Shown in pieces: positions 9,192-16,473 of a stretch of 64,000 nucleotides of DNA. The notes beneath the pieces are model-generated. The model worked only from the letters and a program-made list of their open reading frames with translations. It did not search any database and was not told the DNA's origin. The stretch covers positions 62,001 to 126,000 of the forward strand of contig NZ_JBQCKK010000001.1 of assembly GCF_051967035.1 (NCBI RefSeq), read 5' to 3'. Origin of the DNA: Brevibacillus sp051967035 (GTDB lineage: Bacteria > Bacillota > Bacilli > Brevibacillales > Brevibacillaceae). Position 1 is the stretch's first letter, and the number at the start of each line of letters is the position of its first letter. The translations under genes and the position numbers were made by a program.

Positions 9192-9239
9192 GGAAGAGAT
9201 ATCCTATCATGTTTACATAGACGAGAGGGGAATTCGGGA

Positions 9240-11114
9240 ATGAAAAAAGCACGTCGAATCATGATGACAGCGTTTGCATCTGTCGTATTTGCATCGCTCT
9301 TGTCTTCTTCCGCACTCGCGGCTCCGCTGCATCCTGTCCGGCACGTGGACTGGATGGTGAAAAAAGCGATTGTAACAGCTGGACAAAATGGCGACCTGGC
9401 GCTGGACCGCGCGGTTACGCTTGCAGAGGCGACGGTTGTTTTCTCCAAGCTCAAAGGCGCCCAAATCGGGGTGGCCGCAAAAGGCGCGCACTGGGCGACT
9501 CCTTATCTGGACTGGGCAAAAGCACAGGGCGCGGTAAGCCAGGACGACTTCAAAAATCCGGGCCAAGTGCTGACTTCCACCAAACTGGCGCAGGTGGCGG
9601 AAAAGCTGGGCTACAAAATCGCGCTCGACAAGAAAGCAAGCGTGACGCGCGGCGAATTTTTCCAGGCATTGGGTGATGCGGCTACAACCCATGTCACGAT
9701 TGCCCATACGAACGATACGCACGGACACATTCAGGAAGACAAGGCCCAAAAAGAGTTCGGCTTCGCCAAAATCGCGACCTTGCTGAAGGAATGGCGTGCG
9801 GAAAACGACAACTTCCTCCTGCTGGACGCGGGTGATACGTTCCAGGGCACGATTTTCGTGAACCAGTTCAAGGGAGAGTCGGTCGTTCCTATCCTGAACA
9901 GCCTCGATTACAACGTCATGGCAGCGGGCAACCACGAGTTTGACTTCGGCTACGAGCAATTGCTCAAGCTGCGCGACCTGCTGGAGCATCCGGTCATTTC
10001 CGCGAACGTGTTCAAGGCAGATGGCAAAGAGCTGCTCTTGCCAACCTTCCAGGCGGAGATCGGCGGCAAAAAGTTTGCGTTTGTCGGCCTCGTAGCCGAA
10101 GACACGCCGGTGCTGACTCACCCTGACAACGTCAAGGGCCTGACCTTCAAGAACCCGGTCGAAGTAGCGAAAGCCGTTGTCCCTGAACTGAAAAAACAAG
10201 TAGATCACGTCATCGTCGTTTCCCACGTCGGGGTGGACGTCGACCGCGAAATCGCGAAAAACGTACCTGGCATCGACCTGATCGTTGGCGGTCACTCCCA
10301 CACCCCGCTGAAAGGGCCTGAACTGGTCAACGGCACCTATATCGTACAGGACTGGGAGTACGGCAAATCGCTGGGACGCGCTGACCTGTACTATCTGGGC
10401 AAAGAACTGGTAGCATTCAGCGGCGGTCTGAAAGAATACGATGAGACCGTCGTGGCAGACCCGGAAATTGACAAAATGGTTCAGGAGATTGTGAAAAAAA
10501 TTGATACGGTCATGAACGTGGTGATTGCGAAAACCGAGGTTCCGCTCGATGGCGACCGCACGCTGGTTCGGGCGAAGGAAACCAATGTCGGCAACCTGAT
10601 TGCCGATATCATGCTGGAGCGCACCCAGTCCATCAAAGGATACGAAGCGGATGTAGCGCTGGCAAACGGCGGCGGTATCCGCACGCAGCTTCCGGCTGGC
10701 GACATCACGAAGAAAGATTTGTACACCCTGCTCCCGTTCGAAAACAATACGCTTTCCATTGTGGAAGTGACGGGAGAAGAGCTGAAGCAGGCGCTGGAAA
10801 ACGGCGTAAGCCAGGTGGAAACAGGCGCGGGACGCTTTCCGCAAATCAGCGGCATGAGCTTTACGTACAACCCGACCAAGCCTGTCGGCGAGCGCGTTCT
10901 GGAAGTAAAGGTAGGCGACAAGCCGCTTGATTTGACCAAAACGTACAAAGTCGCGACCATCGACTTTTTGGCAGCAGGCGGAGACGGCTACGAATCGTTC
11001 AAAAAGCCGTTCTTCAATACAGGCTTGTCCATGTACAGCATCGTGGAAGAAGCGCTGATGAAACAGAAAGTAGTCAATCCGAAAACAGAAGGCCGCATCG
11101 TCGAAGTGAAATAA
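9240..11114 (+). CDS. Secreted 5'-nucleotidase / metallophosphoesterase with SLH-like N-terminal repeats
   Basis: A 624-residue exported enzyme. Residues 1-28 form a signal peptide ending in SSALAA. Residues about 34-147 look like degenerate S-layer-homology repeats (VTLAEATVVFSKLKG, HWATPYLDWAKAQGAV, VTRGEFFQALGDA), which would hold it on the cell wall (inference). From residue 151 comes a calcineurin-type phosphoesterase with metal ligands in AHTNDTHGH, LDAGDTFQG, AGNHEFDFG and VGGHSHTPL. A 5'-nucleotidase C-terminal domain follows (NVGNLIADIML, LANGGGIRTQL, DLYTLLPFENN). It probably hydrolyses nucleotides outside the cell for phosphate and nucleoside salvage. The start at 9240 follows GAGAGGGG; the frame is open 34 codons further upstream but that extension overlaps the previous gene and the promoter. 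Confidence 0.9.
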   Translation: MKKARRIMMTAFASVVFASLLSSSALAAPLHPVRHVDWMVKKAIVTAGQNGDLALDRAVTLAEATVVFSKLKGAQIGVAAKGAHWATPYLDWAKAQGAVSQDDFKNPGQVLTSTKLAQVAEKLGYKIALDKKASVTRGEFFQALGDAATTHVTIAHTNDTHGHIQEDKAQKEFGFAKIATLLKEWRAENDNFLLLDAGDTFQGTIFVNQFKGESVVPILNSLDYNVMAAGNHEFDFGYEQLLKLRDLLEHPVISANVFKADGKELLLPTFQAEIGGKKFAFVGLVAEDTPVLTHPDNVKGLTFKNPVEVAKAVVPELKKQVDHVIVVSHVGVDVDREIAKNVPGIDLIVGGHSHTPLKGPELVNGTYIVQDWEYGKSLGRADLYYLGKELVAFSGGLKEYDETVVADPEIDKMVQEIVKKIDTVMNVVIAKTEVPLDGDRTLVRAKETNVGNLIADIMLERTQSIKGYEADVALANGGGIRTQLPAGDITKKDLYTLLPFENNTLSIVEVTGEELKQALENGVSQVETGAGRFPQISGMSFTYNPTKPVGERVLEVKVGDKPLDLTKTYKVATIDFLAAGGDGYESFKKPFFNTGLSMYSIVEEALMKQKVVNPKTEGRIVEVK

Positions 11115-11128
11115 GCGTGCCCGCAGGA

Positions 11129-11163
11129 AAAAGGACAGGGACAAAACAGCTCCCTGTCCTTTT
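11129..11163 (+). terminator. Intrinsic terminator of the 5'-nucleotidase gene
   Basis: AAGGACAGGGA pairs with TCCCTGTCCT(T) around a nine-base loop, followed by a short T run. Confidence 0.85.
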
Positions 11164-11172
11164 GCATCAGAA

Positions 11173-11208
11173 AGTACCTTGCGATATCCAGTACCTGTTT
11201 GGTAAGCT
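11173..11208 (+). promoter_or_regulatory. Candidate promoter and repeated AGTACCT motif before the padR remnant
   Basis: TTGCGA (11179-11184) and TAAGCT (11203-11208) are 18 bases apart. The heptamer AGTACCT occurs twice (11173-11179 and 11190-11196), 17 bases apart and around the -35. Such repeats could be what is left of an autoregulatory operator; this is inference. Confidence 0.35.
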
Positions 11209-11226
11209 GTGACACGGGTGAAGGAC

Positions 11227-11362
11227 ATGGACGTACAGTTGAAAAAAGAAGTCCTGGCGCTGCGTTTGCTCGCCTGGACAACAATTTCGCGGGGAGTGGC
11301 GAATCTTCCATCGCGGCGTCAACGAGATGATCGAGGAGGGACTGGGAGATGACAAGGCGTGA
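11227..11362 (+). pseudogene. PadR-family regulator, internally deleted and frameshifted
   Basis: Two ends of a PadR-type regulator are visible but the middle is missing. From ATG 11227 (preceded by GGTGAAGGA) the frame reads MDVQLKKEVLALRLLAW, matching the usual PadR start (M-x-V-Q-x-K-K-G-x-L-E-L-x-V-L). From 11285, in another frame, it reads FRGEWRIFHRGVNEMIEEGL and ends at TGA 11360-11362; this matches the usual PadR tail (W..F..GVN..I.EG). Roughly 200 bases coding for the winged helix are gone and the two parts are out of frame. Intact PadR genes of this type normally stand directly before DUF1700 and DUF4097 genes, exactly as here, and the tail overlaps the DUF1700 start by 14 bases. 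Confidence 0.75.
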
Positions 11363-11900
11363 ATTTATGGACGAGCTGGGTGCGCTGCTTGGCGATTTGC
11401 CGGACAAGGAGCGTCTGGACATTCTCGCCGATTATACGGAGCATTTTTTGATCGGGATCAAGCAGGGAAAAAGCGAACAGGAAATAGCCGACAGCCTGGG
11501 CAGTCCCCAAGCGTTGGCGCGCGAGCTGCTCGCAGGCTACCGGATCGACCAGGCGCAATCGAATGCGTCCGTGGGCAATATGTCCAGGGCGATCATAGCC
11601 ACCATCAGCCTGGGCTTTTTCAACCTCGTGTTTGTCCTGGGGCCGTTGCTCGGGCTGGTTGGCGTATTGATCGCCTGTTACGCGATCTCCCTCTCGCTTT
11701 TGGTGGCGCCGTTCGGCATTTTACTGGAGTACGGAGTTCCCGCGCCGTCCCAGGAGCGGCTTCTGCTTTTGTTCGGAAGTCTGGTTTCAGTCGGGCTGGG
11801 AGGAATGCTGGCGGCAGGCTTGCTGCGTTTGAGCAGGTGGCTGTACCGTCTATTCCTGAAATACCTCCAGTTTAACGTGCAGATGATTAGGGGGAAATAA
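11349..11900 (+). CDS. DUF1700 (HAAS-domain) membrane protein
   Basis: A 183-residue protein. The N-terminal half (1-65) is a HAAS/DUF1700 domain: MTRREFMDELGALLGDLP, then DYTEHFLIGIKQGKSEQEIADSLGSP and a helix ending in LLAGYRI. The C-terminal half has two or three membrane helices (residues about 85-120 and 130-160). Such proteins are encoded with a PadR regulator and a DUF4097 protein and are thought to be accessory membrane regulators. GGAGGGA lies 10 bases before the ATG. Because the padR gene upstream is broken, its former control is probably lost. Confidence 0.85.
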   Translation: MTRREFMDELGALLGDLPDKERLDILADYTEHFLIGIKQGKSEQEIADSLGSPQALARELLAGYRIDQAQSNASVGNMSRAIIATISLGFFNLVFVLGPLLGLVGVLIACYAISLSLLVAPFGILLEYGVPAPSQERLLLLFGSLVSVGLGGMLAAGLLRLSRWLYRLFLKYLQFNVQMIRGK

Positions 11901-11901
11901 G

Positions 11902-12750
11902 ATGGGGAATGGGGGAAAGAAGCTGTTCGGCATAAGCTTGCTGCTGTTCGTCGTGGGGGTGTGCGGTCTCGTCTGGCTGTTCTCCAAGCAGGAGTACTTC
12001 GCGTTTTCCCTAAAGAAAATCGAGGAGCAGCGTACGATCGAGCAGCCATTCCAGTCGGTGGTCGTAGAGGCGGGAACAGCGGATCTGGTCATGATGCCTA
12101 CGACAGCGGCACAAGCGACTGTGCGCTTGACGGGTGAACTATCGGAGCAGCAGAAGGAGTGGCTACAGCTGACGAGCGAGGTCACGGCGGACGGAACGTT
12201 GCGCGTACAGGTGCAGGAAAAGCTGCATGTGACGCTGTTTTATCCGGGCAGTGGGGAGTTGAAGCTGGAGATCAGGCTGCCGGAAAAAGCGTACGAGAGC
12301 ATTCGGCTGGAGACGGCGACGGGAGATATCACAAGCGGAGCGCTCACAGCGAAAACGGGGGAAGTATTTTCCGACACCGGCGATGTGGAGTTGACCGGGT
12401 ATGCGGGAGAACGCCTGGAGGTGCAGACAGATACGGGCGATGTGAAGCTTGCCGATATTCGGGCGAGACTGGACATCGACAGCTCCACTGGCCAAATCGA
12501 CAAGTTGGTTTTACCCGAGCTGACGCACGATGTAACGATTCGCACGGACACGGGCGATGTGCGGATTTTGGTGGAAAAGCAGCCGGAAGCCGCGCAACTG
12601 GAGCTGGAATCCGATACGGGAGACATCGAGGTCAACTGGGCGCCTCTCTCCTATGCGAAAAAAGAGGAGCGCAGCATCGAGGCTTCCATCGGGACAGCGG
12701 GTCCCAAGCTGTCCGTGAAGAGTTCTACCGGAGATATCCGCATTCAATAG
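11902..12750 (+). CDS. DUF4097 beta-helix-like membrane-anchored protein
   Basis: A 282-residue protein with an N-terminal membrane anchor (residues about 8-28) and an external DUF4097 domain. The domain is a series of short strands ending in TGD/TGQ turns: TATGDITSG, FSDTGDVELT, QTDTGDVKLA, DSSTGQIDKL, RTDTGDVRIL, ESDTGDIEVN, KSSTGDIRIQ. This regular spacing is typical of the DUF4097 right-handed beta structure. It follows the DUF1700 gene after one base and is in the same operon. Its function in Firmicutes is poorly defined; cell-envelope sensing is a common guess. Confidence 0.85.
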   Translation: MGNGGKKLFGISLLLFVVGVCGLVWLFSKQEYFAFSLKKIEEQRTIEQPFQSVVVEAGTADLVMMPTTAAQATVRLTGELSEQQKEWLQLTSEVTADGTLRVQVQEKLHVTLFYPGSGELKLEIRLPEKAYESIRLETATGDITSGALTAKTGEVFSDTGDVELTGYAGERLEVQTDTGDVKLADIRARLDIDSSTGQIDKLVLPELTHDVTIRTDTGDVRILVEKQPEAAQLELESDTGDIEVNWAPLSYAKKEERSIEASIGTAGPKLSVKSSTGDIRIQ

Positions 12751-12841
12751 AAGAAGTTTGGCAACAATGATGGATAGGATTGGAAATGGGCGAAACGAAA
12801 AGATTTTGACACAAAAGAGTCATTCCTTGTCGAATAGCCAG

Positions 12842-12850
12842 TGGTATCAT
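12842..12850 (+). promoter_or_regulatory. Candidate extended -10 promoter of hemE-hemH-hemY
   Basis: TGGTATCAT has the extended TG and a five-of-six -10 (12845-12850), 40 bases before hemE. A perfect TTGACA (12806-12811) lies upstream but at too long a spacing, so it is either unused or belongs to another start. Confidence 0.4.
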
Positions 12851-12889
12851 ATGGAGGGGATAGATTATTGTGCAAAGAGAGGTTTATTC

Positions 12890-13927
12890 ATGACTTCCAA
12901 ACCGTTTAACGATACGTTTCTGAAAGCATGCCGCGGCGAGGCGACAGAGCATGTCCCTGTCTGGTACATGCGCCAGGCCGGACGCTATCAGCCCGAATAC
13001 CGCGCCATTCGCGCGAAGTATAGCTTTTTTGAGATGAACTACATACCGGAAGTATGCGCGGAAGTGACGCGGTTGCCCGTAGAGCAGCTGGGCGTGGATG
13101 CTGCGATTCTGTTTGCCGATATCATGACGCCGTTAAAACCGATTGGCGTCGACGTAAACATCGAGTCGGGCATCGGACCCGTGATCGGCAATCCGATTGA
13201 ATCGTTGGCAGATGTAGAGCGCCTGCTCGACCTGGAGCCGGAGACGCATGTGCCGTATATTTTGGAATCGATCAAGCTGTTGCGCGAGCAGCTGTCTGTC
13301 CCGCTGATCGGCTTTGCGGGAGCGCCGTTCACGCTCGCCAGCTACATGATCGAAGGCGGCCCTTCCAAGCATTATCACAAGACCAAAGCGTTCATGTACA
13401 CCGCACCTGCTGCGTGGCAGGCTCTGATGGAAAAGCTCGGCGACATGACGATCACTTACTTGAAGGCACAGATCAAGGCGGGAGCCCAAGCGGTTCAGGT
13501 GTTCGATTCCTGGGTTGGCGCGTTGAACGACGAAGATTATCGCGAGTACATAACGCCTGTCATGACGCGAATTTTCCAAGCGCTGAAAGAAACCGGCGTG
13601 CCGACGATCTATTTCGGAATCGGGGCGGGCCATCTTCTGCCGGATTGGAACCGCTTGCCTGTCGATGTGATCGGCCTCGACTGGCGCACCTCGATTACGA
13701 CTGCGCGCAACATGGGCGTGACCAAGACGTTGCAGGGCAACCTCGACCCGACGCTGCTGCTGGCTCCGTGGGAGAAGCTCGAAGCCAAAGCGAAAGCCAT
13801 TCTCGACGAAGGCACGAAACAGCCGGGATTCATTTTCAATCTGGGGCACGGTGTATTCCCTGACGCCAAGGTAGAAACGCTGCAAAAATTGACCGCGTTC
13901 ATCCATCGCTACAAAAGGGACGTGTGA
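12890..13927 (+). CDS. hemE: Uroporphyrinogen decarboxylase
   Basis: Decarboxylates the four acetates of uroporphyrinogen III to coproporphyrinogen III. The 345-residue protein shows the signature PVWYMRQAGRYQPEYRAIR near residue 22, ILFADIMTPLKPIGVDV, and GFAGAPFTLASYMIEGG. The start at 12890 (AGAGAGG nine bases upstream) gives the normal N-terminus; the frame is open upstream through the promoter. It is the first gene of hemE-hemH-hemY, separate from the early hem operon. Confidence 0.96.
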   Translation: MTSKPFNDTFLKACRGEATEHVPVWYMRQAGRYQPEYRAIRAKYSFFEMNYIPEVCAEVTRLPVEQLGVDAAILFADIMTPLKPIGVDVNIESGIGPVIGNPIESLADVERLLDLEPETHVPYILESIKLLREQLSVPLIGFAGAPFTLASYMIEGGPSKHYHKTKAFMYTAPAAWQALMEKLGDMTITYLKAQIKAGAQAVQVFDSWVGALNDEDYREYITPVMTRIFQALKETGVPTIYFGIGAGHLLPDWNRLPVDVIGLDWRTSITTARNMGVTKTLQGNLDPTLLLAPWEKLEAKAKAILDEGTKQPGFIFNLGHGVFPDAKVETLQKLTAFIHRYKRDV

Positions 13928-13943
13928 GCAGGAGGGGAAAAAG

Positions 13944-14876
13944 ATGGCAAAGCCAAAAACGGGGCTTTTGTTGATGGCGTATGGAACGCCGCGCAGTCCG
14001 GAAGAAATTGAGCCGTACTACACGCACATTCGCCGTGGCCGCAAGCCGCCGCAAGAGCTGCTCGACGACCTGAGAGCGCGCTACGAGGCGGTAGATGGCC
14101 TGAACCGGTTTGCCGACATTACGGACGAGCAGGTGCGCGCGCTGGAGCGGGAAATGAATCAGCGCTATCCGGATCGGGAGTTTGTCGGCTATCTGGGGCT
14201 CAAGCATATCGCGCCGTTCGTGGAGGACGCGGTGGAACAAATGAAGCGCGACGGAATTACCGAGGCGATCAGCCTGGTGCTTGCTCCGCATTACTCCAGC
14301 TACAGCGTCAAAGAGTACAACAGGAGAGCTTGTGAGCATTCCGAAGCGATCGGCGGACCGAAAATCGAGAGCATCGACAGCTGGTATTTGGAGCCGGGCT
14401 TCATTGGGTACTGGGCACAAGCGATTGGGGACACGCTTGCCGCGATGCCAGCTGAAGAACGCGAACAAGCCGTCGTCATTTTCTCTGCGCACAGCCTCCC
14501 GGAGAAAATCCTGAAGGCCGCAGACCCGTATCCACAGCAACTGGAGGATACGGCCAAGCTGATCGCCGAGCAGGCGGGCATTGAGCGCTACGCCATCGGC
14601 TGGCAGAGCGCCGGCAACACGCCGGAGCCGTGGCTTGGCCCTGACGTCCAGGATTTGACGAGAGAGCTGTACCAGACGCATGGCTACCGTTCCTTTGTCT
14701 ACTGTCCGGTCGGCTTCGTAGCGGAGCATCTGGAGGTTTTGTACGATAACGATATCGAATGCAAGGCAGTGACGGAAGAGCTGGGTGTTCAGTACCATCG
14801 TCCCCCGATGCCTAACGCCAGACCTGCGTTTATCTCCTGTCTGGCTGATGCCATCGGGAAAAAGCTGTCGAAGTAG
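13944..14876 (+). CDS. hemH: Ferrochelatase of the coproporphyrin type
   Basis: Inserts ferrous iron into the porphyrin; in Gram-positive bacteria the substrate is coproporphyrin III and the gene is also called cpfC. The 310-residue soluble protein starts with TGLLLMAYGTPRSPEEIEPY and carries the catalytic His183 (FSAHSLPEKIL) and Glu264 (AEHLEVLYDND) at exactly the positions known for the B. subtilis enzyme. The segment GWQSAGNTPEPWLGP is also typical. It is 16 bases after hemE with GGAGGGG upstream. Confidence 0.96.
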   Translation: MAKPKTGLLLMAYGTPRSPEEIEPYYTHIRRGRKPPQELLDDLRARYEAVDGLNRFADITDEQVRALEREMNQRYPDREFVGYLGLKHIAPFVEDAVEQMKRDGITEAISLVLAPHYSSYSVKEYNRRACEHSEAIGGPKIESIDSWYLEPGFIGYWAQAIGDTLAAMPAEEREQAVVIFSAHSLPEKILKAADPYPQQLEDTAKLIAEQAGIERYAIGWQSAGNTPEPWLGPDVQDLTRELYQTHGYRSFVYCPVGFVAEHLEVLYDNDIECKAVTEELGVQYHRPPMPNARPAFISCLADAIGKKLSK

Positions 14877-14888
14877 GGGATGGATTGC

Positions 14889-16298
14889 ATGAACGAGAAA
14901 GCTTGTCATGTAACGATTGTGGGCGGCGGCATCACCGGATTGACCGCTGCTTTTTACTTGCAAAAGGAGATCGAGGCGAAGCGCCTGCCGATCCGCTTCC
15001 AACTGATCGAGGCGGAGGACCGTCTGGGCGGCAAAATCAGGACGTGGCGGCATGAAGGCTTCGTCATCGAGCTGGGGCCGGATTCCTTTTTGGAGCGGAA
15101 AACAAGTGCAGGAGAGCTGGCGGCTGACCTCGGGCTAGCCGATGAGCTTGTCCGCAACAGTACAGGGCAGGCGTACATCTGGCACAAGGATCGGTTGATG
15201 GCGATTCCGGAAGGGGCCGTGATGGGCGTGCCGACCCGGCTGATGCCTTTTGTGACGACCGATCTGATTTCCTGGCCGGGAAAAATCCGCGCAGCACTCG
15301 ATCTGGTGTTGCCTGCTTCCAAAGGGAACGAAGATGTTTCCGTGGGAGAGTTATTCCGGCGCAGGCTTGGCGATGAGGTCATTGACAACCTGATCCAGCC
15401 GCTTCTGTCCGGCGTCTACTCCGGCGATCTCGACAACCTCAGCTTGCTCGCGAGCTTCCCGCAGTTCGCGCAAATGGAAAAACAGCACCGCAGCCTGATT
15501 TTGGCGATGAAGCATTCCCGCCCGCCGGCGAAGACACCGGACAAGCCAAAAGGCATTTTCCTGACGCTGGCCAACGGCTTGCAATCGCTCGTGGAAGCGA
15601 TCGAGAAAAGCTTGCCTAGTGAAGTCGTGCTGAAAAACAGCGGGGTAGCCAAGCTGGAAAAGCAGGCGAACGGCACGTACACGCTCGTTTTGACAAACGG
15701 ACAGGTAATCGAGACGGACGCCGTTTTGTTTACGGTGCCGCATGCGGTCTCGGAGCCTTTGCTCAGACCGTATGCCAGCGTGCCTGCTCTTCCCGCCGCC
15801 AAGCCGCATATGGTCGCGACGATTGCGATGGCCTTTTCCGAGAGCGGGATTGAACTGGGGAGGGAAGGGACAGGCTTCATCGTGCCGCGGCACTCTGGCG
15901 CGACGATTACGGCCTGCACGTGGGCCCATCGCAAATGGCCGCACATGGCGCCGAAAAACAAAGCGCTTTTGCGCAGCTTTGTGGGGAGAGCGACAGAACA
16001 GGCGTTCATGCAGATGACCGATGAGGAGATTGTAGAGGTCGTGCTGCGCGATTTGCGCAAAATCATGACGATTCGCGAGCAGCCCGAATTTTATCGGGTG
16101 ACGCGTCTTTCCAATGCCATCCCGTACGTAGTCGGCCACCAGGCTTGGGTGCGGGATGTGAGGCAGAAGCTGCAAGCGAACCTGCCGCGGGTGTTGGTGG
16201 CAGGCGCCTCCTATGATGGAGTCGGCGTGCCAGATTGTATCGCGCAAGGAAAAAAGGCCGTTTCGGAATTGATCGCATCTTTGCAACCGGGGAGATAA
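14889..16298 (+). CDS. hemY: Coproporphyrinogen III oxidase (oxygen-dependent, HemY/CgoX type)
   Basis: FAD flavoprotein oxidising coproporphyrinogen III to coproporphyrin III in the Gram-positive route (also cgoX; older name protoporphyrinogen oxidase). The 469-residue product has the dinucleotide fold VTIVGGGITGLTAAFYL, then EAEDRLGGKIRTW and ELGPDSFLERK, and ends with the FAD segment VAGASYDGVGVPDCI. I prefer the ATG at 14889, eight bases after AGGGGA, over 14880, which sits inside that site. The decarboxylase ChdC/HemQ that finishes the pathway is not in this window. Confidence 0.93.
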   Translation: MNEKACHVTIVGGGITGLTAAFYLQKEIEAKRLPIRFQLIEAEDRLGGKIRTWRHEGFVIELGPDSFLERKTSAGELAADLGLADELVRNSTGQAYIWHKDRLMAIPEGAVMGVPTRLMPFVTTDLISWPGKIRAALDLVLPASKGNEDVSVGELFRRRLGDEVIDNLIQPLLSGVYSGDLDNLSLLASFPQFAQMEKQHRSLILAMKHSRPPAKTPDKPKGIFLTLANGLQSLVEAIEKSLPSEVVLKNSGVAKLEKQANGTYTLVLTNGQVIETDAVLFTVPHAVSEPLLRPYASVPALPAAKPHMVATIAMAFSESGIELGREGTGFIVPRHSGATITACTWAHRKWPHMAPKNKALLRSFVGRATEQAFMQMTDEEIVEVVLRDLRKIMTIREQPEFYRVTRLSNAIPYVVGHQAWVRDVRQKLQANLPRVLVAGASYDGVGVPDCIAQGKKAVSELIASLQPGR

Positions 16299-16312
16299 CC
16301 CCGGTTTTTCCT
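16285..16312 (+). terminator. Terminator of hemEHY overlapping the hemY stop codon
   Basis: AACCGGGG (16285-16292) pairs with CCCCGGTT (16299-16306) around AGATAA, which contains the hemY stop codon TAA (16296-16298). A T-rich tail follows. Confidence 0.9.
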
Positions 16313-16341
16313 TTTTTCGGTGCTAAACCGCTCGTCCTGTC

Positions 16342-16349
16342 CATATAGT
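16342..16349 (+). promoter_or_regulatory. Candidate sporulation (sigma-E-like) -10 of spoVID
   Basis: CATATAGT resembles the sigma-E -10 (CATACAAT). The -35 region about 14 bases upstream (TGCTAAA) is a weak match. In B. subtilis spoVID is sigma-E dependent. Confidence 0.35.
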
Positions 16350-16473
16350 ATAGGGAAATGTCCTGCACTTGGTCGACAAGAGGCTGATTGTCTTGCGTAT
16401 CGACCTTGGCGCAACAAGGCGTTGCCCAAAAACAGCTTGGCAAAGCCAAGTTTTCGAAAAAGGAGGAGCACGA

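Noticed and set aside
9213..11228. Open frame of 671 codons antisense to the 5'-nucleotidase gene
   Set aside because: Arg/Gln/His-rich shadow of a clearly assigned gene, without ribosome site.
12806..12811. Perfect TTGACA upstream of hemE
   Set aside because: No -10 lies at 15-19 bases; the extended -10 further downstream is more likely.
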